The notes beneath the pieces were generated by a model that ran no database searches, had not been told where the DNA came from, and worked only from the letters and a program-made list of their open reading frames with translations. Both the position numbers and the translations under genes were made by a program. A stretch of DNA of 64,000 nucleotides from Charina bottae (lineage: Eukaryota > Chordata > Lepidosauria > Squamata > Charinaidae): contig JALMGJ010000003.1 of assembly GCA_023362775.1 (NCBI GenBank), positions 54,475,416 through 54,539,415 on the forward strand, given 5' to 3'. The first letter of the stretch is position 1. Each line of letters opens with the position of its first letter. Shown here one piece after another: positions 58,401-64,000 of the stretch.

Positions 58401-61400
58401 TTACTAAGATAAGCACTTTACTCATGACTGCATCATGTCTATATGAACATACAGGTAGTCCTCAACCTATGACCATTTGTTCAGTAACCGTTCGATGTTA
58501 CGACAGCTCTTAACAAATGGTGGTTACGACCGGTCCTTGGAGTTCCAGCCATCCCAACACCCCTGCAGTTATGTGATTGCGATCTGGGCGTTTGGCAACC
58601 AGTTTGCACTTACAACTGGTTGGAGCGCCCTGCAATCATGTGATCGCCATTTGCAACCCTCCCTGCCAGCTTCCCCAGAAAGTCAACGGGGAAGCTGCCC
58701 CTACTCATGCACCCTGCCCCAGTCCCTCTGCGGTTGTGCCGTACCGGCCACTTGCACCCCCTTTGCACCCTTGCACCCCCTCGTGCGCCTGAGCCTCTCC
58801 CACACCTGATGCACCCCCTCGTGCACCTGAGCCTCTCCCACACCCGATGCACCCCCTTGCTCCCTCCCACACCTGGCAACAGTCACTTACCTGCCTGCCA
58901 GCCTGGGACTTGCAACTTTCTGCCGGCTTCCCCAATGGCTTTGGTTGTGGGAAGCTGGCAGGAAGTTACCTTGCCTAATGACCGTGGGATTCAGTTAACA
59001 ACAACAACCAGGACTGCAGGAATTGCCATCACTAAGCAATGTGGTTGCACTTTACGAGTGCATTGCTTAGTGACGGAATTTCTGGTCCCAATTGCCGTCA
59101 TAAGTCAAGGACTACCTGTAATAAAATATCTTCTTGCTATTTTTTAATATATCAGTGTCCCCTATATATAAAACAATGAATAAACTAAAATTTTCAGCGA
59201 TAAAAACAAAATACTTAAATATAAAATAAAGGAATAAAATAAGTCTGCCAGTAAAAAGTTGTAAGATCATATAAACTTATCTGTAGTATTTGGCACACCT
59301 AAGGAATTATGTAATGATAATAATCACTCCATTTACCAATAGAAATCTGAGAATTTACAACACAGTGAAATGTAGATACATAAAAATAATCAGTCTGTAA
59401 GCTAGCTGTCAACACAATTGTTTTCAATGGCTTTTTGGGATTCAGTATCATCAATATGCTGATGATACCCAATTATTCAGGGTCAGGCAACAGAAAAGTT
59501 TAATAATCAATCAATCAATCAATCAATCAATCATCTTTCGACCCTGAACTGGCTAAGTTGTGCTGTCACGGTCTTATCCCAATGCCTGGTGGCTGTGCAG
59601 GTCTGAATGGGGAGAAACTGACTTTGATTTCATCCTACCAAGACTGAGTGGCTGTAAATATTAGGGTACCCTAGAATTGGAGATTCTCCATCTTTAATAT
59701 TGGGTGGGGCTGCACTTCAAGAGTGGTGCACAATCTGGGGGTCTTCTTGGACCCACAGCTCCTTCTCAAAGTCCTTTACTCAGCCCAACCTGGTGTGGCA
59801 GTTGCACCCTTTTCTGGATTGGGAGGCCCTTCAGTCAGTCACTCATGCCCTAGTCACCTTGCAGCCAAGGACTCCACAAACTATTACAATGCACTCTATG
59901 TGAAGCTGCCCTTGAAGATCACTCAGAAGCTTCAACTGGTCCAGAATGCAGCAGCATGGGCAGTGATGGGCATTCCTCAGTATGCCCATGTGACACCTCT
60001 GCTTTATAAGCTGCACTGGTTGCCAGTATGCTTCTGGGTGCAATTCAAGGTGCTGGTAATCACCTATAAAGACTTATTTGGGGGACCACCTACCTCCCAT
60101 GGTTTCTGCCTGGACAGTACAAGCTGGCAGAGTTGGCACACTTGTTGTGACCTCCGCCCTTTGGAACAAGACCCCTCCCAAGATCCATGTGGCTCTCAAT
60201 CTAACGGCTTTCCAGAAGGCCTTGAAGACCTAGCTGTTCTCCCAGGCCTTCAGTTTCGGTGGATGGTGTCCCCTTGTTGGGTGACCCTTTGTACATATTA
60301 TGTATTTAGTGTCTGATGCCATCTTGTTTATTCATATTATGTTGTACTGTGCTTTTATTTTATTATCTGTTTAATACTGTGAGTCTTCAGAGTCATGTTT
60401 GAGTTGGATGTCACCTAAATCTAATAAAATAATGATAGAGTAATAATTCAAATAAATATCACATTAAAGCAATTGTGCATCTTTATTAAAACAGTAGTTA
60501 TCTGTATTAGTTATTAGTTTTCTTGCAGCAACTTTAAAAAATGAACGAACACAATGTATTGTTAAAAATAACTTCAAAAACATTCAGAAAACCCGAGAGC
60601 TAGAATTGGCTGTTTTAGCTCCGGGCCTTCTATTATTTATAACATTTTCTAATTAAATATAAACATACCTTTCCACAGGCTCTGCAATGGTGCCTTCTTT
60701 TAGTGAATGTAAATCTGGCCTCACATTTCATACAGTTTGGTGCTTGAGAATCTGGGACCCAAACTGGAGCCACTTCACCCAAAGCAGTAAATGGCTTTCT
60801 TGTATGAACACCCAGCTGGCCAGCTCCAAGATCATTGTCAGGGCTATCTGAGGCTGTTGCAAGGCACAAACTATTAGAAACCGCAGAATCATATTCATCT
60901 GCATGCTCCCCACTAGCATCTGTGACCAGAGCATTCTGCACTGTTTCATCAGAATATATATTTGTTGCTACATTTTCACTTATTTTTATTTTTTCACTTA
61001 TATCATTTTTATTTTTACTATTCCCACCACAGTTTGGAGGAACCAAGTCATTTTGTAAATGATCCAGTAATGGCTTTGGAATTTGTAGTGTAAGAGTTGT
61101 AGGCTGTTTTGGTCGGGCACCACCAAAAGGAATACTGAGAGGTTGTAAATTAGCTGCTGATTTTGCTGATGCTTCACTTGATTCAGATGGAATCTGACTA
61201 CAGAGATTACGCAAACATTTTTTTTTCATTTGGTCACCAGAGCAGTTCAAAGTGAGTCCACTTCTCTCTGTGGCTTCATTTCCTCTTTGTTCATAAACAT
61301 TACTATAACATTCTGATTTGCTCTCTTCTATCTCCTTTTCCTCCGTTACAGAGTCTTCCTTGGAGGGCAAAGTCTTTGGAATATGAGCAATAACTGAGTT

Positions 61401-62746
61401 CTGTATTCCATAGGAATCACAATAATTGGGCAGACCACTTGACAATGATGTACCCATGACATTAGTTGGACTGGAATTTTCAAGCTCATTTACAGATGAC
61501 CCTTTTAAATCAAGATCTATTTCTATCATGCTATCACTGTTACCAGCACTGATACTACATATTTGCCACTGTGCTTCATTTTCCATGTTTATTTGTTTCC
61601 TCATCTCGTTTTGTTGAGTCAGTTCTTCATTTGTCATCTCCTGACAGTCTGATGAATGAGCAGCCGTGCTGAATAATTTACTTGTGCTGAGTTTTTTTTC
61701 ATATTTGCCAGCTTCATTTTCAACAGCAGTAACATCCTGAGAGGTCAAATATCCACCAGAAGGTTCACAATGATTGCCACTTCCTAATACATTCAACTGA
61801 CATGTTGTAGAGAACTCAGCTATCCCTGACTGAACTTTTGAGGCTATCTGCTCTGTTACTGAAGTCTTTAAGAAAAAGCCATCATTGTGTGAACTAGGTG
61901 AAGAACTTTTGGTTTCTAGTTCTGTTCTCTGAGAAACTACATCAGTATCAAAACCTTCAACTGATGCATATCGTTCTTGCATTTTAATGCTTGGGTCAAA
62001 TGGCCTCTGAAAGGGAATTACAATCCCTGCTGTAGCAGTTTGTAAGAACTGAGAATCTTTATTTGCATTATCATTCTCCTTTAACAAAGAAGAGGAACAG
62101 TCACTGGATGAACAATCTGAAGCAGCAGCAGCAGCATGGTTAACAGAATCTTCATCTGCATTCACCCTATTTGCTAGTACTGGTTCTTTTTCAGTATCTG
62201 TATCTTTTTCAACAGACCCATTTACAGTAATATGAAGATGATTGGTTTGTTGGATTTCATTATCCAGTGTAAAGCTAACAGTATCCATTAAAGGGGGGCT
62301 GCTGTAAGTTTTACAATCCAGCAAATCACTTTGCAATGTGTTTTTGTCACAGTTATGCATGACTGCTACAACTAGAACATTTTTTTCCTCTGGTAAACAG
62401 TCTATACTGCCATGTTTTTTTCCTTCATCATCCACAGAGTTACACTGAATATTTTGATTACTATTTCTCATAACCAGCTGATCATCTGTTGTTGCCTGGT
62501 CATCAATCCACATGTTTGTGCTTTCTTGGCTCATATTAGGATTTTTGCCATTAGAACAGTAATCCCCTCCTCCTATAGATGCAGTGGCTATATGCGACAG
62601 GGAAAAGGATTTCAATTTCTCTGGACACTTAGAAATTGTTGATTCATTTACATTGGCTAGAACTGGGTTTAAAGTCAGCCGATGAGGAGGAGGATCTAGG
62701 ATCTGACTCCACTTTGCTTCCAACAATGTAGGTGAAATAGCTTCAT
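31094..62746 (-). CDS. ZFYVE9: ZFYVE9 (SARA), nearly complete (16 exons)
   Basis: Smad anchor for receptor activation, an early-endosome adaptor. Its FYVE finger binds phosphatidylinositol 3-phosphate and its Smad-binding domain presents Smad2/3 to TGF-beta/activin receptors. The 16 exons give 4181 nt, or 1392 residues plus stop, against about 1425 in human. In order they encode a long low-complexity N-terminal region; the FYVE finger with [13 protein letters not shown] and RVC motifs and four CxxC-type pairs (about residues 660-740 of the window product); the Smad-binding region ([20 protein letters not shown]); and the large conserved C-terminal SARA/endofin domain ending [11 protein letters not shown]. 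All junction phases agree. ZFYVE16 (endofin) is the alternative, but the Smad-binding sequence and the CC2D1B neighbour favour ZFYVE9. The first coding exon or exons lie right of the window. Confidence 0.95.
31942..32175. other. Intronic sequence with one unsupported ORF
   Basis: ZFYVE9 intron 31256-32371. An internal near-repeat (AAACCAGCAGCA twice near 32060) gives a 77-codon frame with no known motif. No support for a gene. Confidence 0.3.
32372..32548 (-). CDS. ZFYVE9: ZFYVE9 exon: [20 protein letters not shown]
   Basis: A 59-codon, phase 0-0 exon encoding [20 protein letters not shown], then [20 protein letters not shown] and [15 protein letters not shown]. Acceptor atcttaag, donor gtaagt. 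Confidence 0.96.
33181..33402. mobile_element. LINE 3' fragment (CR1/L2 group)
   Basis: Reads tttattaatttattgttgca, then caaagctcaagacagcatac, aagcaggttaagctgagag, a worn ggtcacccagtgag-like stretch and caacactgcactggctct. This is a familiar reptile LINE segment. No coding frame. Confidence 0.45.
33473..33578 (-). CDS. ZFYVE9: ZFYVE9 exon: [20 protein letters not shown]
   Basis: Encodes [20 protein letters not shown] and [15 protein letters not shown]. The acceptor follows a strong pyrimidine tract ending ttctag. The first base completes the Gly codon of the previous exon. Confidence 0.95.
33670..33916. mobile_element. hAT-type GC-rich MITE, family A, copy 3
   Basis: CAGAGCTTTCCAAA and TTTGGAAAGCCCTG ends with a perfect 8-bp duplication ACTTAAGT at 33662-33669 and 33917-33924. 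The interior is very GC- and CpG-rich, in sharp contrast to the surrounding intron. Confidence 0.88.
34231..34350 (+). mobile_element. Sauria-type SINE, 5'-truncated
   Basis: Contains tcttcagacaacgctggctc, ggagataagcaccggcccct and agtcggacacgactgcaca, ending aacctttacctttaccc. Flanks aatactgaatgatac (34216-34230) and aacactgaattatac (34351-34365) match at 13 of 15. Confidence 0.8.
34366..35323. other. Intron, no recognised element
   Basis: AT-rich ZFYVE9 intronic sequence in which I saw no repeat ends or coding match. Confidence 0.4.
35324..35486 (-). CDS. ZFYVE9: ZFYVE9 exon: [20 protein letters not shown]
   Basis: Encodes [20 protein letters not shown], then [20 protein letters not shown] and [12 protein letters not shown]. 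Acceptor tcatatgtag, donor gtaact. Confidence 0.95.
35840..36066 (+). mobile_element. Possible LINE 3' fragment
   Basis: The stretch gttgtggagacctggctctt followed by a segment ending aagagccgggtgtcacagaa-gcgataataaataattg resembles an L2-type 3' end. Weak and diverged. Confidence 0.35.
36070..37967. other. Intron, nothing recognised
   Basis: Long AT-rich part of the ZFYVE9 intron between exons at 35324 and 37968. No supported ORF or repeat boundary. Confidence 0.4.
37968..38048 (-). CDS. ZFYVE9: ZFYVE9 exon: [20 protein letters not shown]
   Basis: Short exon encoding [20 protein letters not shown] and KSSIVE. Acceptor attgttgcag, donor gtaaga. The split Val codon joins it to the NQPRK exon. 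Confidence 0.94.
38681..40738 (+). CDS. BovB reverse transcriptase, open partial ORF (no endonuclease)
   Basis: Open without a stop from the truncation point to the TAA, about 685 codons. Retains the whole reverse transcriptase ([31 protein letters not shown]) and the C-terminal region, but has lost the endonuclease. No native start remains; the frame is open from its 5' edge. Differences from copy 1 are scattered single substitutions, mostly without effect on the motifs. A young dead-on-arrival copy. Confidence 0.85.
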   Translation, partial: YELTNIPKEYAVEVKNRFKGLDLVDRVPEELWTEVRNIVQEAATKNVPKKKKTKKARWLSAETLEVAQERRKAKGNSDRGRYAQLNAKFQRLARRDKELFLNKQCAEVEEDNRIGRTRDLFQKIRNIGGKFQAKMGMIKNKDGKDLTEAEEIKKRWQEYTEDLYRKDNNIGDSFDGVVSELEPVILKSEVEWALRSIANNKAAGDDCIPAELFKILQDDAVKVMHAICQQIWKTQEWPSDWKKSTYIPIPKKGSTKECSNYRTVALISHASKVMLKILQGRLQQFMERELPDVQAGFRKGRGTRDQIANIRWIMEKAREFQKNIYFCFIDYSKAFDCVDHNKLWQVLGGMGIPRHLVCLLRNLYNDQVATVRTEHGTTDWFKIGKGVRQGCILSPYLFNLYAEHIMRHAGLDESKAGVKIAGRNINNLRYADDTTLMAESEEELRSLMTKVKEESAKAGLQLNLKKTKIMATSLIDDWQIEGEKVEAVTDFVFLGAKITADADCSQEIRRRLLLGRRAMANLDKIVKSRDITLKTKVRIIKAMVFPVVTYGCESWTIRKAEQRKIDAFELWCWRKILRVPWTARRSNQSILQEIKPDCSLEGMILKAKLKYFGHIMRRQDTLEKKLMLGKVEGKRKRGRPRARWMDDILEVTDSTIGELGMVTADRKLWRGLVHEVTKSRKRLNE
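38681..40751 (+). mobile_element. BovB LINE, 5'-truncated copy 3 with target-site duplication
   Basis: Starts at the point equivalent to base 11523 of the full copy (tatgagctcactaatattcc) and ends gaacgaataaacaacaaaac. Duplication ACACTTAGAA occurs at 38667-38676 and 40752-40761. Four extra bases (cact) stand between the left duplication and the first homologous base. Antisense to ZFYVE9. Confidence 0.9.
40851..41001 (-). CDS. ZFYVE9: ZFYVE9 exon: [20 protein letters not shown]
   Basis: Encodes [40 protein letters not shown] and [10 protein letters not shown]. Acceptor gtttgttgcag, donor gtgaga. A BovB copy ends about 100 bases from its 3' side, in antisense. Confidence 0.96.
41474..41512. 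repeat. (TTTA)n microsatellite
   Basis: About nine TTTA units in a ZFYVE9 intron, followed by A-rich sequence. Confidence 0.95.
41520..42622. other. Intron with possible old transposon remnant
   Basis: Between 41,900 and 42,230 the text (for example ttggaatggctgaccttaacccg, tgaatggtggctcagtgtgttc) hints at an old coding transposon remnant in antisense or sense, but no domain could be fixed. The rest is plain AT-rich intron. Confidence 0.2.
42623..42727 (-). CDS. ZFYVE9: ZFYVE9 exon: [20 protein letters not shown]
   Basis: A 35-codon, phase 0-0 exon encoding [20 protein letters not shown] and [15 protein letters not shown]. Acceptor tgtgacag, donor gtatgt. Confidence 0.95.
42856..43225. mobile_element. 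TA-target DNA transposon with CAGGTAGTCC ends, copy 2
   Basis: Ends CAGGTAGTCCTTGACTTATG and CATAAGTCGAGGACTACCTG, flanked by TA at 42854-42855 and 43226-43227. A 370-bp nonautonomous copy without the G-rich insert seen in copies 1 and 3. Confidence 0.8.
43683..44008 (+). mobile_element. Sauria-type SINE, full length, with 13-bp duplication
   Basis: The tRNA-derived head has A box tggctcagctggt and B box ggttcgaatccc. It is followed by the conserved body (ggtaccacttcggtgggtag, acgctggctcttcggctaac, agcaccggcccctagagtcg) and tail aacctttacctt. TATGGGTTAATAT stands at 43670-43682 and 44009-44021. A BovB-like 3' part makes BovB the likely mobilising partner. Confidence 0.92.
43700..43760 (+). 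promoter_or_regulatory. RNA polymerase III A and B boxes of the SINE
   Basis: Internal promoter boxes (A-box tggctcagctggt near 43691, B-box ggttcgaatccc near 43746) lie in the SINE head at tRNA-like spacing. This is a retroposon promoter and not a tRNA gene: no acceptor-stem pairing or 3' end is present. Confidence 0.6.
44278..44360 (-). CDS. ZFYVE9: ZFYVE9 exon: [20 protein letters not shown]
   Basis: Encodes [20 protein letters not shown] and TIMNLLA. The first two bases complete a Leu codon begun in the exon at 46599, giving AEYRLYPCP. Donor gtaagt. Confidence 0.95.
45456..45596. mobile_element. hAT-type MITE, family B, copy 2, perfect 8-bp duplication
   Basis: Inverted ends CAGTGTTTCTCAACCTTGGG and its complement bound a near-perfect palindrome of 141 bp. 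CATTAGTA is repeated at 45448-45455 and 45597-45604. No coding capacity. Confidence 0.9.
45804..46062. mobile_element. Penelope-like element, inverted-repeat insertion
   Basis: CATCTCAGTATTG at 45791-45803 and 46063-46075 is a 13-bp target duplication. Inside, 45802-45907 and 45925-46030 are perfect inverted copies of 106 bp with a 17-base spacer. Then comes a unique right tail cggccgtgaaagccttcgac. The motif ctgaagatgctggccacaga ... gcgaaacgttagg is familiar from vertebrate Penelope-type terminal repeats. The family name is from memory of such sequences; the structure is seen directly. Confidence 0.7.
45941..45972 (+). ncRNA. Hammerhead-like core motif in Penelope arm
   Basis: CTGAAGA (45941-45947) is followed by a possible 6-bp stem GCTGGC (45949-45954) with GCTGGC (45962-45967; two G-U pairs), and then GAAAC (45968-45972). 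CUGANGA and GAAA are the two conserved hammerhead core strands, and Penelope-like elements are known to carry hammerheads. The extra U before the stem and an unclear stem III make activity doubtful. The mirror copy is on the minus strand of the left arm. Confidence 0.3.
46599..46823 (-). CDS. ZFYVE9: ZFYVE9 exon: [20 protein letters not shown]
   Basis: Encodes [38 protein letters not shown] and the block [20 protein letters not shown], ending LRLGAEYR. Acceptor ttttgtag, donor gtaagt. Confidence 0.96.
46824..48792. other. Intron, nothing recognised
   Basis: AT-rich ZFYVE9 intron. A minus-strand frame near 48186-48515 has no domain. No repeat ends seen. Confidence 0.4.
48793..48948 (-). CDS. 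ZFYVE9: ZFYVE9 exon: [18 protein letters not shown]
   Basis: Encodes [20 protein letters not shown] and [19 protein letters not shown], ending YQDALAG. Acceptor ttttgcag, donor gtaaga. Highly conserved part of the C-terminal domain. Confidence 0.96.
49147..49381. mobile_element. hAT-type GC-rich MITE, family A, copy 4
   Basis: Ends CATAGCTTTCCAAAC and TTTGGAAAGCACTG, with AATTAAGA repeated at 49139-49146 and 49382-49389. GTGTGTCGCGACACAT motif at the left and CGG/GCC-rich interior, as in copies 1 and 3. Confidence 0.88.
49436..49480. repeat. (AAT)n microsatellite
   Basis: About 14 AAT units in a ZFYVE9 intron, 47 bases right of the MITE duplication. Confidence 0.95.
49970..50092 (-). CDS. 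ZFYVE9: ZFYVE9 exon: [20 protein letters not shown]
   Basis: Encodes [20 protein letters not shown] and [20 protein letters not shown]. Acceptor gttttag, donor gtaagt. Split codons join to GVKGD upstream and NYVNRK downstream. Confidence 0.95.
50165..50807 (-). mobile_element. CR1 LINE fragment, 3' part
   Basis: Reads, in the reverse of CR1 orientation, caattcaatcccctgctcag-like 3' end text, aggctaaagattcctaattt, tggtgcccaagctggaactc, aatgaggtctgaccaaggca and gtcgatgcagcctaaaattg. These are the usual segments of the reptile/bird CR1 C-terminal region and 3'UTR. It continues at 51640 after the RTE insertion. Confidence 0.75.
50808..51626 (+). mobile_element. RTE-type LINE fragment inserted in CR1 and split by a SINE
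   Basis: 50808-51008 encodes [40 protein letters not shown] and VALYG. After the SINE, 51294-51626 continues with [20 protein letters not shown] and a worn [15 protein letters not shown] region. The order and motifs match the C-terminus of RTE-clade proteins. It is clearly older and different from the BovB copies. Confidence 0.75.
51009..51279 (-). mobile_element. tRNA-derived SINE inside the RTE fragment
   Basis: CACTCTATGGAAGT occurs at 50995-51008 and 51280-51293, a perfect 14-bp duplication. On the minus strand the head reads ggtggctcagtggttaagac (A box) and cggcagttcgaaacccaa (B box), then tctgtcaacctagcagttc and aggtaccacttcagtggg. A Sauria-type SINE with a different, worn 3' half. Confidence 0.88.
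51640..52080 (-). mobile_element. CR1 LINE fragment, continuation
   Basis: Continues the CR1 copy: ttaaatttcattttgttttt, tcattttgaatgtggtttct, tatgatctgcaaatctcgta, aatcatttaacatgttgaag, gtactggatccaggtctgaa and gtgacactccacttgatcc are recognisable CR1 steps. It is interrupted by the MITE at 51760. Confidence 0.75.
51760..51837. mobile_element. hAT-type MITE, family B, copy 3, inside CR1
   Basis: CAGGGTTCC and GGAACCCTG ends with TTCTAGAG duplicated at 51752-51759 and 51838-51845. Shares the core tttaagatgtgtggacttca with the copy at 45456. Confidence 0.88.
52092..52272 (-). mobile_element. Sauria-type SINE, 5'-truncated
   Basis: On the minus strand it carries aggtaccacttcggtgggta, cgctggctcttcggctaaca, gagatgagcaccggccccta and agtcggacacgactgtgc. 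ATCAATA flanks it at 52085-52091 and 52273-52279. The tRNA-like head is missing. Confidence 0.8.
52645..52768 (-). CDS. ZFYVE9: ZFYVE9 exon: start of C-terminal SARA domain
   Basis: Encodes [20 protein letters not shown] and [11 protein letters not shown]. Acceptor atcttgtag, donor gtgagt. Confidence 0.94.
52806..53455 (+). mobile_element. LINE fragment, L2/CR1 group, 3' part
   Basis: Contains gactattgcaatgtgctcta ([11 protein letters not shown]), tccagaatgcaaggc, [20 protein letters not shown] and a 3' end caccacccaaagtcagttgg ... (aaat)n. Several frame breaks. Starts 37 bases from a ZFYVE9 exon. Confidence 0.7.
53690..54440 (+). mobile_element. LINE fragment, L2/CR1 group, 3' part
   Basis: The frame at 53720-54103 reads [60 protein letters not shown] and [13 protein letters not shown], a worn reverse transcriptase C-terminus. 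It ends ccacccagaattgttgagag-tcgggcagcata. Antisense to ZFYVE9. Confidence 0.75.
54575..54685. mobile_element. Degenerate LINE fragment
   Basis: gactagagctcacagtgtcc, tggtttctagcctggtgtct and caaccactacatcaaactgg match the motif at 3606-3790. Ends about 85 bases from a ZFYVE9 exon. Confidence 0.45.
54771..54940 (-). CDS. ZFYVE9: ZFYVE9 exon: [20 protein letters not shown]
   Basis: Encodes the conserved [20 protein letters not shown] block and a variable Ser/Thr-rich tail ending NNTLPEE. Bounded by ctccatag and gtgaat, phase 2 completion at the start and phase 0 at the end. Confidence 0.94.
55391..55567 (-). CDS. ZFYVE9: ZFYVE9 exon: Smad-binding domain
   Basis: Encodes [36 protein letters not shown] and [19 protein letters not shown], the proline-rich segment that binds Smad2/3 MH2 domains. 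The exon is 177 nt and enters and leaves in phase 1, so skipping it would remove 59 residues without a frameshift. Confidence 0.95.
55568..57747. other. Intron with one small LINE remnant (56320-56425)
   Basis: The segment gcagccccacatacagcaca ttgcagtaatccagtcggga at 56378-56417 is a known reptile LINE step. The remainder is AT-rich intron without supported features; 57000-57500 is pyrimidine-rich. Confidence 0.4.
57748..57847 (-). CDS. ZFYVE9: ZFYVE9 exon: second half of FYVE finger
   Basis: Encodes [20 protein letters not shown] and [13 protein letters not shown], supplying the FCxxC and CVIC zinc ligands and the RVC motif. Phase 0 entry and one-base exit. Confidence 0.95.
58452..59118. 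mobile_element. TA-target DNA transposon with CAGGTAGTCC ends, copy 3
   Basis: Ends CAGGTAGTCCTCAACC and GACTACCTG (with AAGTCAAGGACTACCTG) and TA on both sides (58450-58451, 59119-59120). 667 bp. Inside are C-rich tandem units (gcaccccctcgtgcacctga repeated near 58760-58860) and a gcttcccc/ggggaagc inverted block shared with copy 1. Confidence 0.8.
59505..59533. repeat. (AATC)n microsatellite
   Basis: Seven AATC units, just left of a LINE fragment. Confidence 0.93.
59600..60440 (+). mobile_element. LINE fragment, L2/CR1 group, 3' part
   Basis: The frame at 59723-60316 reads [20 protein letters not shown] and later [59 protein letters not shown]. Ends with caaacctaataaaat-like tail near 60430. 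Best preserved of the four related copies but still with frame breaks. Confidence 0.78.
60669..62746 (-). CDS. ZFYVE9: ZFYVE9 large exon: disordered N-terminus and first half of FYVE
   Basis: A 2078-nt exon starting after ctttgttag. It encodes [20 protein letters not shown], a long Ser/Asn/Glu-rich region of low complexity (including poly-Ala and SDCSSS repeats near 62,100), a conserved acidic block [35 protein letters not shown], and then [20 protein letters not shown] and [10 protein letters not shown]. The donor gtatgt splits the FYVE finger after its second zinc-ligand pair. No frameshift or stop is present. Confidence 0.95.
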
Positions 62747-63885
62747 CTAACAAAGAAAAAAGAGTTGATCTAAGTCAATTTTCAGCAAATTTAATACAGA
62801 TACTAAAATATACAACTAAATAAATAAAACAAACAAAATAAATAGAATAGAAATAGAAAATAGAAATAAAAATATTTTGTTACATAATTTGTACAAGTTT
62901 AACTTGTTTCATATCAAAGATACGTAACTTTCCTTTTGTCAAAGCTACAAAGCAACAGAGAAATCTCCAACAATACTAGCAAATAAATAAATATCAGTTA
63001 AAATTGTAGTTAAAATTTATTTTTTTATTCACAAAATGAATGACAGGTTTAATTAAATGTTATCCTTCATTCATTTATTTCATTGACAACATGTCTTCCA
63101 AAGGCATTATCAAAATTGGAGTGGTAGCTGCTGAATTCTATACATCTGGGAAAAGGTAGTGAGCTTTGTTACTTTCATCCATCCAACTTTCATGGCATGT
63201 AAAATTTAGAGACAGCAGCAGCAAAAGATGCATCTGATCAAATGGTGCTGCTTTCCATCTATCCAGCAGTTCTCCCTGTAATATATGCCTTTTCAAGCTG
63301 CTGTTGTGCTCTCTGTTTCCTTGCATAGCCATCAGAAATAGGGTGTGCTTGTGTTTGGATGGATGACCTTTAACATTACAACAAAAAGAAAATTAATCTT
63401 CTGAAAATTAATCAGTTGACCTGTGTGTTGTAACACAATAACCACATTCCCATTACTGCTAACAAACAACCATTTCCATTCCATTACTGCTATGTGAAGA
63501 AAAAAAATCAATCAGTCAAATTAGTGAATAAACATTATTCCCAAAACGTTAGCTAAAGATAAACACCAGAGGCTGTATATTTCTCTTAACTACTATTTAT
63601 TAATATACAGAATCTGCTGTCATAATGTAATGGTGACTAGTTTATATAGCCTTAAAATACTAATTCATGAAAGATACTTCTATCAATAGTTATTAATCTT
63701 GATTCCTAAATAGAATCTCCAGATTCAGAGGCAATAATCCATTCAATATCTGCTCATGGGGAGCAAAATTAGGAGCAGACTATTCTTTTCGTACCTACTT
63801 ATAGGCTTCTCAGAGGCATATAGTTAATCTGTCTGTGAAAAAGAATGATAAATTTGATGAATGATTGGTGTGATCCAGCAAAACT
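62747..63885. other. Intron upstream of the ZFYVE9 large exon
   Basis: The first coding exon of ZFYVE9 should lie further right. No minus-strand segment here with a good donor encodes the expected short acidic N-terminus. AT-rich, nothing else recognised. Confidence 0.4.
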
Positions 63886-64000
63886 TTATTTATTTATTTT
63901 ATTTTATTTTATTTTCTATCCCACCTTTATTATTTTTATAAATAACTCAAGGCGGCGAACATACCTCATACTCCTTCCTCCTCCTATTTTCCCCACAACA
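63886..64000. mobile_element. LINE 3' fragment running off the window
   Basis: (TTTA)n/(TTTTA)n followed by tctatcccacctttatta and ctcaaggcggcgaacatacc, a reptile CR1/L2 3' end in reverse orientation, cut by the window edge. Confidence 0.5.

Noticed and set aside
31094..62746. ZFYVE16 (endofin) instead of ZFYVE9
   Set aside because: The [17 protein letters not shown]mad-binding segment and the CC2D1B neighbour fit SARA better.
63138..63332. First coding exon of ZFYVE9
   Set aside because: The minus-strand ORF MAMQGNREH... does not resemble the expected acidic N-terminus and lacks a fitting donor into the exon at 62746.

Overview
The window is a vertebrate nuclear chromosome segment, most likely from a squamate reptile (a snake or toxicoferan lizard). 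This is inferred from young BovB (RTE-clade) LINEs, tRNA-derived SINEs of the Sauria type, reptile-type CR1 and L2-like LINE pieces, a Penelope-like element and several small DNA transposons. Base composition is AT-rich and coding sequence is confined to short exons, apart from one 2.1-kb exon and the LINE ORFs.

There are two host genes, arranged tail to tail. The left half (803..27504, + strand) holds 16 exons of a CC2D1-family gene, called CC2D1B. They encode the DM14 repeats and the C-terminal C2 domain; the 5' exons lie off the left edge. A probable intron in the 3'UTR leads to a last exon with a good poly(A) signal near 28262. The right half (31094..62746, - strand) holds 16 exons of ZFYVE9 (SARA), from a 2.1-kb disordered N-terminal exon through a FYVE finger and Smad-binding region to the stop codon. 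Only the first coding exon or exons, about 20-30 residues, are missing. Every exon junction given below keeps the reading frame. CC2D1B next to ZFYVE9 in convergent orientation matches the order I know from human chromosome 1p32, and this supports both paralog assignments. The products do not form a pathway: CC2D1B is an ESCRT-III/CHMP4-linked and repressor protein, and ZFYVE9 is an endosomal adaptor for TGF-beta receptor/Smad signalling.

The introns hold nearly all the other structure. CC2D1B intron 10074..17407 contains a head-to-tail pair of BovB elements. The first copy has an apparently intact 1010-codon ORF and the second is 5'-truncated and broken. The pair shares one target-site duplication. 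A third, 5'-truncated BovB with its own duplication sits antisense in a ZFYVE9 intron. Between 50.2 and 52.3 kb a CR1 copy has been split by an RTE fragment, which was split in turn by a SINE, and an hAT-like MITE sits in the remaining CR1 part. A Penelope-like insertion at 45.8-46.1 kb forms a perfect 106-bp inverted repeat with hammerhead-like core motifs. Four copies of a GC-rich hAT-type MITE, three of a second hAT-type MITE family and three TA-flanked CAGGTAGTCC elements were found, most with target duplications readable by eye. No rRNA, functional tRNA, CRISPR, bacterial or viral gene was recognised. No promoter of either gene is inside the window.
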